From: Fischerella thermalis PCC 7521
Lineage (GTDB): Bacteria; Cyanobacteriota; Cyanobacteriia; Cyanobacteriales; Nostocaceae
DNA length: 64,000 nt
Assembly: GCF_000317225.1 (NCBI RefSeq)
Contig: NZ_AJLL01000009.1
Span: forward strand, 22,996 to 86,995
Reading direction: 5' to 3'
Both the position numbers and the translations under genes were made by a program. The notes under the pieces are model-generated. The model made no database searches and was not told the origin of the DNA. It saw nothing but the letters and a program-made list of their open reading frames with translations. Positions within the stretch are counted from its first letter, which is position 1; every line of letters starts with the position of its first letter. This document shows, in pieces, positions 9,464 through 18,437 of the stretch.

Positions 9464-11446
9464 ATGATTTTTCTGGAACTTGTTCTGCAAAATTTTGGCC
9501 CCTACAATGGGCGTCAGGTAATAAAACTTGACCCAAAACTGAACGATTGTACTCGTCCAATTCTTCTTTTAGGCGGAATGAATGGAGGCGGTAAAACTAC
9601 ACTCATGGACGCCATTCGCCTTGCACTTTATGGACATCGTGCTGAATGTTCTACTCGTGGAAATTTAAGTTATGCTGATTTTTTGACTCAGTGCGTTAAT
9701 AGTAAGGCTTCACCTCATGAACAAACTCGTGTTGAATTAGTTTTTGAACATATTGAAAATGATAAACCAGTCAAATATAAAATCGTCAGAGCTTGGGAAA
9801 AAAATCCTAAAGAGGGCAAAGATTCTTTAGGAATTTTTGGGGATGATGATACATGGTCTATTGAGGCTTTAGTTAATACTTGGGATGATTATATTGAAAA
9901 TATTTTGCCTTTAGGAATTTCTAATTTATTTCTATTTGATGGAGAACAAGTTAAAGAGCTAGCAGAACAAGAAGTACCACCATCTCTTGTAGTAGATGCA
10001 ATTCGCGCTCTTTTAGGATTAGAATTGGCTGAACGTTTAGCAGTTGATATAGAAATTTTAGTCAATCGTAAACGCAAGGAAATTGCCGAAAAAGATGATT
10101 TGGCAAATTTAGAAGATATTGAAAATGAGTTAAAGCAGATACAAGAAGAGTTTGAAGTTAATAAATTAAGTTATGCAAATTTACAAGAAGAATTAAAATT
10201 ATTTGAACAGCAATATCAAGAAGCTGAGAATAAATTTATTTCTGAAGGAGGAAAAATTGCGGCAGAAAGAAGCTATTTAGATAAACAAAAACAAGAAAAA
10301 ACAGCAGAAGCTGAGCAAATTCGCCAAAAAATGACTCAATTGGCTAGCAATGTTTTACCACTTGTGTTAATTCAACCGTTACTCACGCAGGTACAAACAC
10401 AAGGAGAAAAAGAATTTCACGCACGCCAAGCACAAATAGTACAAGATATTTTGTTAGAGCGAGATCAACGTTTATTGGATTTAATTGGAAAGTTAGATAT
10501 TGCTAAAGAAAGTTTAAATAAAATCAAAGTATTTTTAGAAGAAGATGAATACAGGCGAAATTCATCTGCTCTTCCAGAACAACCTTGGTTATTAGCTGAT
10601 GATGAAGCTTTAAGTCAACTGGGTAATGTGATTTATTACTTACACAATGCTAAAATCTCTGCTAAACAACTACTAGCTTCTCTGAAAAATAAAGAAGAAG
10701 AAATTCTCACTATTGAAAGACAAATACAGACAGCAGCATCACCAGAAGCATACGATCGCCTGCGTGATACTATGCAAAAAGCCCAAAAACAAGTGACTGA
10801 AGCTAAAGCTAATTGCGAAACAGCGCGTCGTCGTTTGGTTGAATTAGAAGCAGGTATTGAAAAGGCTAAAAAGAACTTAAAAGAATATACAGAACAAACT
10901 ATCGATCGCAAGAATAGAGAACATATTATTACCGCTTCTGCCAGAGTTCAAGAAACGCTGAAGTTATTCCGGGAACGCTTGACTTTGAGAAAATTGAATA
11001 AATTAGAAAATGAAGTCACTGAATGTTTTCGCTATCTGCTGCACAAATCAGATTTAGTGCATCGCATCGCCATTGATACCAATACTTTTAGCTTATCTTT
11101 GTATGACTTACAAGGTAAACCAGTTCCCAAGCATCGGCTTTCCGCAGGGGAAAAACAACTTTTGGCGATCGCTTTTCTGTGGGGACTAGCACGAATCTCT
11201 GGTCGTCGTTTACCAGTCGCGATTGATACACCACTGGGAAGATTAGATTCTTCGCACCGCAGTAACTTAGTTGAACGTTATTTTCCCTGTGCTTCCCATC
11301 AAGTAATTTTACTTTCCACCGATACAGAAATTGGCAAAAAAGAAGTAGAAACACTGAGAAAAAACGAAGCGATCGCGCGTGAGTATCTTCTCAAATACGA
11401 CTCATCTACACGTCAGACGACTGTACAACCGGGTTATTTTTGGTAA
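9464..11446 (+). CDS. dndD: DNA sulfur modification protein DndD (SMC-like ATPase)
   Basis: DndD is an AAA/SMC-type ATPase needed for phosphorothioation, thought to open or nick DNA for the modification. The 660-residue product begins with an SMC-like MIFLELVLQNFGPYNG strand and has Walker A GGMNGGGKTT (residues 37-46). A long coiled-coil, rich in Glu, Lys and Gln, spans about 200-540. The ABC signature is LSAGEKQLLAIAFLWG and Walker B is LPVAIDTPLGRLDSSH near the C-terminus. This is the usual architecture and length. It follows dndC by 100 bases and precedes dndE. Confidence 0.95.
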   Translation: MIFLELVLQNFGPYNGRQVIKLDPKLNDCTRPILLLGGMNGGGKTTLMDAIRLALYGHRAECSTRGNLSYADFLTQCVNSKASPHEQTRVELVFEHIENDKPVKYKIVRAWEKNPKEGKDSLGIFGDDDTWSIEALVNTWDDYIENILPLGISNLFLFDGEQVKELAEQEVPPSLVVDAIRALLGLELAERLAVDIEILVNRKRKEIAEKDDLANLEDIENELKQIQEEFEVNKLSYANLQEELKLFEQQYQEAENKFISEGGKIAAERSYLDKQKQEKTAEAEQIRQKMTQLASNVLPLVLIQPLLTQVQTQGEKEFHARQAQIVQDILLERDQRLLDLIGKLDIAKESLNKIKVFLEEDEYRRNSSALPEQPWLLADDEALSQLGNVIYYLHNAKISAKQLLASLKNKEEEILTIERQIQTAASPEAYDRLRDTMQKAQKQVTEAKANCETARRRLVELEAGIEKAKKNLKEYTEQTIDRKNREHIITASARVQETLKLFRERLTLRKLNKLENEVTECFRYLLHKSDLVHRIAIDTNTFSLSLYDLQGKPVPKHRLSAGEKQLLAIAFLWGLARISGRRLPVAIDTPLGRLDSSHRSNLVERYFPCASHQVILLSTDTEIGKKEVETLRKNEAIAREYLLKYDSSTRQTTVQPGYFW

Positions 11447-11645
11447 TGAAAGCGATCGGAGATTGGGGAGTGTGGGGAGTAGGGGAATAATTACTAACCA
11501 CTAACTACTAACCACCAACTAACAATAACCAACAACACACAAGTTTTGACAGCTGAACCACTAGCCAACAATATACAATCTTGTAGACGAATATAATTCG
11601 CAATAACACAAGCAAAGTCGCCTTGTGCAGACTAATCAAAATATT

Positions 11646-12032
11646 ATGGAAACCCCTATCGAACGCATCAAATTATCTCAAACAGCCAAAGACCAACTCA
11701 CCAAACTCAAACGTCTGACAAAAATCGACCAATGGAATATCCTATGTCGCTGGGCGTTTTGTCGTTCCCTCGCCGAACCAACTGCACCTTCTCCAGTACC
11801 AATTCCCCAAGATAGTAACCTCGAAATGAGTTGGCGCGTGTTTGGTGGGGAAATGTCTGATATTTTGCTGCTAGCACTAAAACAACGTTGCTACAATGAC
11901 GGTTTAGGTACTGACAAAGAAACCCTGGCTACACAGTTCCGTCTGCATTTACATCGTGGTATTGGATATTTAGCTGGTGATCCAAATATCAAGAAAATTG
12001 AAGATTTGATTGAATTAGCGACGAAGAATTGA
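11646..12032 (+). CDS. dndE: DNA sulfur modification protein DndE
   Basis: DndE is the small fourth core protein of phosphorothioation. It forms a positively charged oligomer that binds nicked DNA in other bacteria. The product from the ATG at 11646 is 128 residues (METPIERIKLSQTAKDQLTKLKR) and ends with GIGYLAGDPNIKKIEDLIELA, the typical small helical DndE pattern. A GTG at 11625 would add seven residues. The ATG version starts like other DndE proteins and is preferred. It lies 200 bases after dndD, with repeat-type sequence between, and 100 bases before the methyltransferase gene. Confidence 0.85.
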   Translation: METPIERIKLSQTAKDQLTKLKRLTKIDQWNILCRWAFCRSLAEPTAPSPVPIPQDSNLEMSWRVFGGEMSDILLLALKQRCYNDGLGTDKETLATQFRLHLHRGIGYLAGDPNIKKIEDLIELATKN

Positions 12033-12128
12033 AAGCATATGGTAATCGGTAATGGGTAATAGGTAATGGGAAAACTCTAACCAATTACCAATTACCAATT
12101 ACCAATTACCAAACTCCTATTTGCTCTT

Positions 12129-13589
12129 ATGTCCGAGAGCTACGTAGAAATTGAACGTCACAGAGCAGCAATTTTTCGTATTGACTTGTCTCGCCCTGTG
12201 CGATTGGCAATAGAGTGGTCAATCCTCAACAAAGATACCACGTTTTTTGACTATGGCTGTGGCTATGGTGGTGATGTCGATCGCCTGGCAAATTTAGGCT
12301 ACACTAGTGCAGGTTGGGATCCTTACTATTTTCCCGATCGCGATCGCATTCCTGCTGATATTGTCAATTTAGGTTATGTCCTCAATGTGATTGAAGACCC
12401 CGAGGAACGTCGTCAAGCCCTCGCAGAAGCTTGGTCACTTACCCGGAAAGTATTAATTGTTGCTGCTCAAGTCCTAGTTAACGCTCCTAGTCGCAATCTC
12501 ATACCTTATGGCGACGGCGTTGTCACTCGCCACAACACATTTCAGAAATATTACCAGCAAGATGAGTTAAAAAAATACATTGATGAAACACTGAACGTCG
12601 ATGCTGTGCCTGTAGCACTGGGCATTTACTTTGTGTTTCAAGATGAAGCTGAAAAAGAAGCATATAAAGCCCTACGCTTCTTTTCCAAAACCTCCACACC
12701 CAGAGTCCGCATCCCCACCAAGCGGTTTGAAGACTACCAAGAAATGCTTCAGCCGTTGATGAATTTTTATACCAAGCGTGGGAGACTACCAGTCAAAGGT
12801 GAATTGGAAAACGAACAGGAATTACTCAAAGAATTTGGTAACTTCCGCCGGGCTTTTGCGGTGGTTTTGCAAGCTACCAATGAGGAAGAATGGGATGCGA
12901 TCGCTTACCGTCGTTCTCTTGATATTCAAGTTTACCTGGCTTTGACTCATTTTGAGGGTCGTCCCTCATGGCACAAGCTAGCCCCAGAAATGCGTCATGA
13001 TATCAAGGCTTTTTTTGGTTCCTACGAAGAAGCTTGTGAAGTTGCTGACGCCAAGCTGTTTAGCTTAGGAAAACCAGGGGTAGTAAAAGCTGCTTGTGAA
13101 AAAAGTAAAATTGGTAAACGTACTCGTGGCGCTTTATACGTTCATGTGTCTGCTTTGTGTGAAATGGATGCTTTGCTGCGAATTTATGAAGGTTGTGCTA
13201 GTCGTACAATCGGACGTGTTGATGATGCAACGCTGATCAAATTTGATACTGAGAAATCGCAAATTTCTTATTTGCTTTACCCAGAATTTGATACTGACCC
13301 TCATCCAGCCTTAAAAGCAAGTGTTGTGATTGATTTAAAAACTTTATACATCACTCACAGAGACTATGCCAACAGAGCCAATCCACCCATACTCCACCGC
13401 AAAGAAACATTTGTGACTCCTAATTATTATCTATATGAAGAATTTTATCAACTCACTCAAAAAGAAGTTGAATTAGGATTACTCAAAGACAAAAGTAATA
13501 TTGGTACTCGCGATGGTTGGACAAAATGCCTTGCTGAACATGGAGTAGAAATTAGAGGACATCAGGTTTATCAATTGGGGATGGAGTAA
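12129..13589 (+). CDS. DNA phosphorothioation-associated putative methyltransferase
   Basis: This is a 486-residue protein. Its N-terminal third is a class I SAM-binding domain: FDYGCGYGGDVDRL at residues ~40-53 is the glycine loop, and an acidic residue follows the next strand (WDPYYF). The middle and C-terminal portions lack a known catalytic motif. The sequence fits the family recorded as a methyltransferase linked to dnd clusters (SESYVEIERHRAAIFRIDLSRPVRLAIEW opening). Its target, whether DNA, RNA or protein, is not established. It is the last gene of the dnd run. After it come only repeats. Confidence 0.8.
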   Translation: MSESYVEIERHRAAIFRIDLSRPVRLAIEWSILNKDTTFFDYGCGYGGDVDRLANLGYTSAGWDPYYFPDRDRIPADIVNLGYVLNVIEDPEERRQALAEAWSLTRKVLIVAAQVLVNAPSRNLIPYGDGVVTRHNTFQKYYQQDELKKYIDETLNVDAVPVALGIYFVFQDEAEKEAYKALRFFSKTSTPRVRIPTKRFEDYQEMLQPLMNFYTKRGRLPVKGELENEQELLKEFGNFRRAFAVVLQATNEEEWDAIAYRRSLDIQVYLALTHFEGRPSWHKLAPEMRHDIKAFFGSYEEACEVADAKLFSLGKPGVVKAACEKSKIGKRTRGALYVHVSALCEMDALLRIYEGCASRTIGRVDDATLIKFDTEKSQISYLLYPEFDTDPHPALKASVVIDLKTLYITHRDYANRANPPILHRKETFVTPNYYLYEEFYQLTQKEVELGLLKDKSNIGTRDGWTKCLAEHGVEIRGHQVYQLGME

Positions 13590-13614
13590 GTGTGAGGAGT
13601 GTGGGGAGTGGGGG

Positions 13615-13657
13615 AGCCAGCGCGGTCTTGTTGGTTTCCAACAAAGAGCGACTGGCG
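13615..13657. repeat. Palindromic dispersed element (CCAG...CTGG with TTGTTGG/CCAACAA stem)
   Basis: A perfect TTGTTGG-TTT-CCAACAA hairpin (13628-13644) sits inside outer CCAG/CTGG ends, inserted within a GTGGGGAG-type minisatellite. I recognise this layout (CGCCAGTCGCTC...AAGACCGCGCTGGC) as a common repeat of Nostocales genomes. Only this copy was noticed in the window. Confidence 0.55.
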
Positions 13658-13951
13658 TGGAGTGTGGGGAGAAGAAATACTGACAAATGATCATTGATCA
13701 TTAATAACCAATAACTCACCACTAACCACTATTGTACAGACGCGATGTTCCTCGCGCCAAATTGGCACGAAATTACACACGAGTTATGGCAATATATTTC
13801 AATGCCTGATCAGGATAAACACAGATGTACACAAGTCATAGTTAACAATAAAGAAATACAAAATTTTATCCTTAAATTCTCATTATTAAAAGTAAATTAA
13901 ATTCACGCCTAATGTGAATTAAAACTATGATAAAAATCCTGTTTTTAAAAT

Positions 13952-14030
13952 CGAACACCGATAATCTATCTGTGTACCCTGCACCGAAGCCGCCCTTAGG
14001 GGCGTCTACATCGGTGTGCATCTGTGTTCG
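13952..14030 (+). repeat. MITE-like element, copy 1 (CGAACACCG ... CATCTGTGTTCG)
   Basis: This 79-bp segment begins CGAACACCGATAATC and ends CATCGGTGTGCATCTGTGTTCG. It contains CTGTGTACCCTGC and CGTCTACATCGG. The same order of blocks appears inverted at 29831-29928 with about 20 extra bases, so both are copies of one mobile or palindromic element. Confidence 0.7.
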
Positions 14031-14115
14031 CTAATCAAAATCAACTAAAGAATTGCCAAAAAACCTTGATGTAATTCTGATTCCTGATTAAGTCATACAA
14101 GGAACTTAAAATATT

Positions 14116-15414
14116 GTGCGACAAATCCAATCTCTGCTGAAGTTATTTGTAAGCCGCAAAATGGCGGCTTTGTTATTGCTAGGTTTTGCCTCAGGTTTGC
14201 CCTTATTATTAATTGGGAATAACCTCAAAGCCTGGATGACTCAAGAACAGGTTGATTTAGCAGCGATCGGCTGGTTTAGCCTCGCTAGTCTGCCCTACTC
14301 ATTGAAGTTTCTTTGGTCGCCGTTTCTAGATCGGTTTACACCTCCATTTTTCGGTCGGCGGCGGGGTTGGTTGATTGTGACGCAAATCGCTTTGATAGTA
14401 GCGATCGCCTTTATGGCTTTTCAACAACCCAAACAAGCCTTACAGCTTTTAGCCATCAACGCTATAATCATCGCTTTTTTGAGTGCGACTCAAGATATTG
14501 CTGCTGATGCCTACCGTACGGATGTTTTGACAAAATTAGAAATGGGGGCTGGAGCGGCAGTTTTTATTTTAGGTTATCGTATTGCGCTATTAGTTGCTGG
14601 TTCTTTAGGATTAATACTGGCTGATCGAATGCCTTGGTCTTCAGTGTATTTGTTCATGGCAGGAATAATGGTGCTTGGAATTTTTGGTGTCTTAATTGCG
14701 CCAGAACCACGACAAATTAGCCCGCCAGCTTCTTTGGCTGAAGCCGTCGTTTTACCATTTGGGGAATTTTTTCAGCGCCAAGGAGTAATCCAAGGCTTAT
14801 TGATTTTGGTGTTTATTACCTTATATAAACTTGGTGATGCTTTATTGAGTAATATGGCGACACCCTTTTTACTTACTATTGGCTTCACTAAAACTGATAT
14901 TGGAGCCATACAGGTAGGAATGGGATTAATTGCTACTATTGTGGGCGCCCTTGTTGGTGGTGCTGTTTTAAGCAGAATAGGTATCAATCGTTCCCTATGG
15001 GTATTTGGTGCGTTGCAAGCCTTAAGTAACATTGCTTACTTTATACTGGCCCAACCGCAGTTTTCTCAAAATTACCAATTATTAGTATTGACTATTAACA
15101 TCGAAAACTTTTGTGGTGGACTGGGAACAGCTGCCTTTGTTGCTTTTTTAATGAGTCTTTGTAACCAGCGATTTTCCGCCACTCAGTATGCATTGCTTTC
15201 CAGCTTAATGGCTGTCAGCCGGGATATTTTGGCAGCCCCAGCTGGCGCGATCGCCAAAAGCACAGGTTGGCCTACATTTTTCATAATTACTATCATTGCC
15301 GCCGTGCCAGGGTTACTTCTGTTGCCTGTTTTCGCTCCTTGGAACCCTCAACCCATAGCAATGCCCAGACCAGGACTAGATGATGAGGAAGAAGATTTAT
15401 GGGGCAAAAACTAA
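14116..15414 (+). CDS. MFS transporter, AmpG-like permease
   Basis: This 432-residue integral membrane protein has about 12 hydrophobic segments. The loop LKFLWSPFLDRFTPPFFGRRRGW is the AmpG-type major-facilitator motif. SATQDIAADAYRTDVL in the fourth to fifth helix region is also characteristic of the AmpG family, which imports anhydro-muropeptides for cell-wall recycling in Gram-negative bacteria. Cyanobacterial relatives are not all characterised, so the substrate is inferred. The start is GTG at 14116. Its 3' end overlaps the next gene by 16 bases, implying translational coupling. AnmK, another recycling enzyme, is encoded at 51.7 kb. Confidence 0.75.
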   Translation: MRQIQSLLKLFVSRKMAALLLLGFASGLPLLLIGNNLKAWMTQEQVDLAAIGWFSLASLPYSLKFLWSPFLDRFTPPFFGRRRGWLIVTQIALIVAIAFMAFQQPKQALQLLAINAIIIAFLSATQDIAADAYRTDVLTKLEMGAGAAVFILGYRIALLVAGSLGLILADRMPWSSVYLFMAGIMVLGIFGVLIAPEPRQISPPASLAEAVVLPFGEFFQRQGVIQGLLILVFITLYKLGDALLSNMATPFLLTIGFTKTDIGAIQVGMGLIATIVGALVGGAVLSRIGINRSLWVFGALQALSNIAYFILAQPQFSQNYQLLVLTINIENFCGGLGTAAFVAFLMSLCNQRFSATQYALLSSLMAVSRDILAAPAGAIAKSTGWPTFFIITIIAAVPGLLLLPVFAPWNPQPIAMPRPGLDDEEEDLWGKN

Positions 15415-15845
15415 TCATTATTATTGCCACAACAATCCTGTTATTTACAGGACTCCTACTTGGCTATGTGCTTTCCCAGTTAGTTTTAGGATTTCTTGCA
15501 CTTAATCTCCTGACTTTTTTGGGGACATTCAGTTTAATTGTAATTTTTGGTACGCTTTATTACGTTTTATTTTGGGAATTGCGTAGGCAGTCTAACCAAA
15601 TCAAAGGCAATAGACCACAGCCTGCAACCCAACCTGCAACCGAGTCAACAACCCAACCCACACTCAGACCAACGACTCCACGCGGTGCTGACAGCCGTCT
15701 CCAAAACAAGCTAATTGCAATGTTAGACGGCGACATAGCCGCAGCAGAACGCCTTGTTGCACAAGCAAGACAGAATTATCCAGGAATGCCAGAAAGCTGG
15801 TATTGGGAAAGAGCGATCGCTGACTTGGAACGCGATCGCAGATGA
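15399..15845 (+). CDS. Conserved membrane protein of unknown function
   Basis: The 148-residue protein has two adjacent N-terminal transmembrane helices (residues ~4-25 and ~30-58). A Thr/Pro-rich linker follows (PQPATQPATESTTQPT), then a soluble C-terminal segment (LQNKLIAMLDGDIAAAERLVAQARQNYPGMPESWYWERAIADLERDR). That helical tail is typical of small thylakoid or plasma-membrane proteins conserved in cyanobacteria, but I cannot assign a role. It overlaps the end of the AmpG-like gene by 16 bases and is probably cotranslated with it. Confidence 0.65.
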   Translation: MGQKLIIIIATTILLFTGLLLGYVLSQLVLGFLALNLLTFLGTFSLIVIFGTLYYVLFWELRRQSNQIKGNRPQPATQPATESTTQPTLRPTTPRGADSRLQNKLIAMLDGDIAAAERLVAQARQNYPGMPESWYWERAIADLERDRR

Positions 15846-15929
15846 AATCAGTGAACAGTTATCAGGAACATCGCTAGAATAAATCATGTTAACTTCATAA
15901 ATCTTCAGTCAAACTTCATATCTAAAAAA

Positions 15930-16163
15930 ATGGCTATATTTCGTCAATACATTGCCCCCCTACTCGTAGTATTGCTATTTTTAATTGCGCTAGTGGCAGT
16001 CAGTGCCCGTATATTTTTACCTGCGGACATGGCAGCACCTGCACCCATTGAGGAAAATGGGGAGACAGGAAGGCGGGGTGATGGGGAGACGTTTGCTAAC
16101 AAAGAGAATAATTTCTCCGTATCTTTCTCTACTCCTTCAATTTCTCCTAACTCATTGTCATAG
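15930..16163 (+). CDS. Small single-span membrane protein with a repeat-derived tail
   Basis: The 77-residue product starts MAIFRQYIAPLLVVLLFLIAL, a single membrane helix (about residues 8-30). After APAPIEE it runs into GETGRRGDGETF, which is the translation of a GGGGAGACAGG-type intergenic repeat, and then a Ser-rich end. The N-terminal 45 residues look like a real protein. The tail looks acquired by repeat insertion that destroyed or moved the original stop. It lies between the preceding membrane protein and a GNAT gene on the same strand. Function unknown. Confidence 0.5.
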   Translation: MAIFRQYIAPLLVVLLFLIALVAVSARIFLPADMAAPAPIEENGETGRRGDGETFANKENNFSVSFSTPSISPNSLS

Positions 16164-16186
16164 GAGCAACTACTAAAGTTTTAATT

Positions 16187-16684
16187 GTGGAACTGCTACC
16201 AGGTTACTGTATCCGCCATGGCTCCAGTCTAGATCGGGCATTACTTGTTAAGTTCATGCAATTGACTTACCAAGAAATGTTTCCTAACCAAGATTTTTCT
16301 CATCTCGCACAAACAGTAGAACAATACTTCTCTAGCCAAACTCCTTTGTGGTGGGTCGAAGAAGATGGGGAGATGGGAAGATTGGGAGATGGGGAAGATT
16401 TCACCACACCACCCAATCATCCAATAGCCTGTCTCTGGATGGGAAACGCTATTGACCAAGTTACAGGCGATCGCCATGCTCACATCTTTTTACTGTATGT
16501 TGTACCAAAACACCGGCGACGGGGTATTGCTACAGCTTTGATGCGATATGCAGAGGACTGGGCAAGAAACAGAGGTGATCGGCAAATGGGGTTGCAGGTG
16601 TTTCAATCTAACCAAGCTGCATTAAATCTTTATAGTGGCTTGGGTTATCAAACTCAGTCTTTGTGGCTCAAGAAACTTTTATAA
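16187..16684 (+). CDS. GNAT family N-acetyltransferase with an internal repeat-derived insertion
   Basis: The 165-residue product has the acetyl-CoA motif HRRRGIATALMRYAEDWARN and the C-terminal GLQVFQSNQAALNLYSGLGY of the GNAT fold, so it should acetylate an amine substrate. The start is GTG. Between WWVEED and PIACLWMGN lies GEMGRLGDGEDF, encoded by GATGGGGAGATGGGAAG-like intergenic repeat sequence. The repeat has inserted in frame in a surface loop between strands. The substrate is unknown. It follows the small membrane protein by 23 bases. Confidence 0.75.
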   Translation: MELLPGYCIRHGSSLDRALLVKFMQLTYQEMFPNQDFSHLAQTVEQYFSSQTPLWWVEEDGEMGRLGDGEDFTTPPNHPIACLWMGNAIDQVTGDRHAHIFLLYVVPKHRRRGIATALMRYAEDWARNRGDRQMGLQVFQSNQAALNLYSGLGYQTQSLWLKKLL

Positions 16685-16761
16685 TTCTAATTTTTTTGAA
16701 CTTTCAATTTTAAATATTGAATTAATTGGTAAGTGGTATTAGGGAATGGTACTTTTGATGT

Positions 16762-17520
16762 ATGTATGACGAAGACGACCTCAGCCTACTTGATGCTGAA
16801 GTGGAGCTAGAAAGTCCTCTAGATAAAATAGGGCCCCTGACCGCAGAGTCAGAAGTGCCAAAACCCGATCCAGAGGAAATGCTACCGCTACTAGAGCATC
16901 CCCAACCACAGCAAAGAATGCTGGCAGCACGTGCTTTCTGTGACATTGAAGATGCACGTGCCACTCCCCATTTAATTCGCTTGCTCACTGATACTTGTCC
17001 CCTAGTGCGGGTCAGTGCTGCCTATGGACTCGGACGCAACCCTAGTCCCGATGCTGTAGAACCGTTAATTAACCAATTAGGCCGAGATTGGAATGGCTAT
17101 GTACGCAAAGGCGTAGTTTGGGCATTGGGTAATTGCCGCGATCGCCGTTGTTTAGCACCCCTAGCAAATGCCCTGAGAACTGATATTTCCGCAGTTAGAT
17201 TATGGGCTGCGAGTTCTTTAGCCCAGATGGCACAAATTGGTTATGAAGCTGTGGTTGGAGCAATACCACCATTAATTGAAGCTTTGGTACAAGACCCTGT
17301 AGCACCAGTACGGAGTAACAGTGCTTGGGCGATCGGACAGTTATGTCGCGAACTACCTTCTAATATAGTCTATGCCACTGCCATTGATGCTTTAATTCAA
17401 GCTTTTGCCGAAGACAAAGATTTAGGAGTCCGGGAAGATTCTAAAGCAGCGCTTTTGGGAGTAGGCGACCCGCGAGGTTTGCAGCTGATTGAAACCCTGG
17501 AACAAGAGGGATGGTTCTAA
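16762..17520 (+). CDS. HEAT-repeat domain protein
   Basis: The 252-residue protein has an acidic N-terminal leader (YDEDDLSLLDAEVELE). About six consecutive HEAT/PBS-lyase-type helical repeats follow, with signatures such as ARATPHLIRLLTDTCPLVRVSAAYGLG, WNGYVRKGVVWALG and APVRSNSAWAIGQL. Such solenoids bind proteins. Related cyanobacterial proteins include phycobilin lyases and assembly factors, but the CpcE/F-specific features are not evident. I only claim a conserved HEAT-repeat scaffold. It is the last gene of a plus-strand run and is followed by a pseudogene on the other strand. Confidence 0.8.
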   Translation: MYDEDDLSLLDAEVELESPLDKIGPLTAESEVPKPDPEEMLPLLEHPQPQQRMLAARAFCDIEDARATPHLIRLLTDTCPLVRVSAAYGLGRNPSPDAVEPLINQLGRDWNGYVRKGVVWALGNCRDRRCLAPLANALRTDISAVRLWAASSLAQMAQIGYEAVVGAIPPLIEALVQDPVAPVRSNSAWAIGQLCRELPSNIVYATAIDALIQAFAEDKDLGVREDSKAALLGVGDPRGLQLIETLEQEGWF

Positions 17521-17536
17521 TCGGGGATCGGGGAAC

Positions 17537-17799
17537 TCACCGAGGTCGCCCTTGAGTATTAAAGGGAACAAAAACAACTTTGTAACTAGTGCTGCGATCG
17601 CGATTCCAAGAACCACGAAACGCAACAAAAGCGCCATTGCGATATTTTTCAGGAAAAGTTTGTCCGTTGTAAAATTGCAAACCCAAGGTAGCTGAATGAG
17701 CTTGGAACAGCACATCTGGCGTGCGAGTACGCTGTACTAAATCCGGGCGTTTACTTGTACCGTTCTTTGCTTGACGCGGCTCAATGTTGGCCCCTGCAA
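17537..17799 (-). pseudogene. Remnant of a PQQ-type sugar (sorbosone/glucose) dehydrogenase
   Basis: The minus strand between 17799 and 17537 encodes ~87 residues without a start codon. They include LFQAHSATLGLQFYNGQTFP and YRNGAFVAFRGSWNR, followed by SYKVVFVPF and a stop. This is the conserved blade region near the C-terminus of the glucose/sorbosone dehydrogenase beta-propeller family. The N-terminal ~300 residues and the last segment are absent. It is therefore a truncated relic lying between the HEAT gene and the lipoprotein gene. No partner piece was found in the window. Confidence 0.75.
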
Positions 17800-17824
17800 T
17801 TAGATATTTTTATTTAGAAGTTCC

Positions 17825-18304
17825 TTATTCAGGCTGACTACAATATTTATTTACCTGTGTCCCTAACACATCTAATTGTTTAGCAGCAATCTCAGCTGCT
17901 TTCAGCGCATTGTCAATTTCACTTCTTGCTGTTTGTATTTGTTTTCTACCAGATGTTGAAGCTTCTGCTGACTTTGCAGTGTTAAGTGCTTTACCTGCTT
18001 TGTTGATATTTTGACTAAGTGTTGTAAATACTTTGACAAACCGAGTTTGGTATTCTTTCAGTTTAGGGTCTTGTAAATTTAGTTGCTCAATTTTTTCGGT
18101 GGCTGCTTGCAAATCCTTAGCCAGTTTTAAGCTTGTTGCAACCTGAGTACCCTTATTTATCTCTACTAAAGAATTTCCGTCATTCACAGTCTTGATTAGT
18201 CGCTGACATTGAGAGGCTTTGCTGTCATTACAACCAATCAGCAGTAAAGTGAGGCTGACACCCACAGAAACAATAATATTATTTTTACGAAAGCCGACAA
18301 ACAT
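17825..18304 (-). CDS. Putative lipoprotein, helical, function unknown
   Basis: The 159-residue protein has a signal peptide with a lipobox (SLTLLLIGCND, Cys at ~25), so it should be lipidated and membrane-anchored outside the cytoplasm. The mature part is mostly helical (AKDLQAATEKIEQLNLQDPKLKEYQTRF and SEIDNALKAAEIAAKQLDVLG), with a conserved-looking Cys pair (C33 and a C-terminal C). Similar small lipoproteins occur across cyanobacteria, but I know of no assigned role. It stands alone on the minus strand, downstream of the phn operon. Confidence 0.7.
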   Translation of the reverse strand: MFVGFRKNNIIVSVGVSLTLLLIGCNDSKASQCQRLIKTVNDGNSLVEINKGTQVATSLKLAKDLQAATEKIEQLNLQDPKLKEYQTRFVKVFTTLSQNINKAGKALNTAKSAEASTSGRKQIQTARSEIDNALKAAEIAAKQLDVLGTQVNKYCSQPE

Positions 18305-18437
18305 TTACACCTGAGCCAATTTATATAATGAAATCCAAATAATCGTAACCAATAGTAACCACAGATTCAGTGATTTCAGTTAGTGTTCCGATAATTTGAC
18401 ACTTCTATTAGGGGATCAGGGAATAGGAAAATAATTT

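Larger units (their letters stand above)
13590..14115. other. Gap of dispersed repeats between the Dnd island and the AmpG-like gene
   Basis: No gene is visible. From left to right the gap holds GTGTGAGGAGTGTGGGGAG-type minisatellite, a palindromic CCAGCGCGG...CTGGCG element, CACCAATAACTCACCACTAACC-type strings, and a copy of the CGAACACCG...TGTGTTCG element. These mark the right border of the accessory island. Confidence 0.6.
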
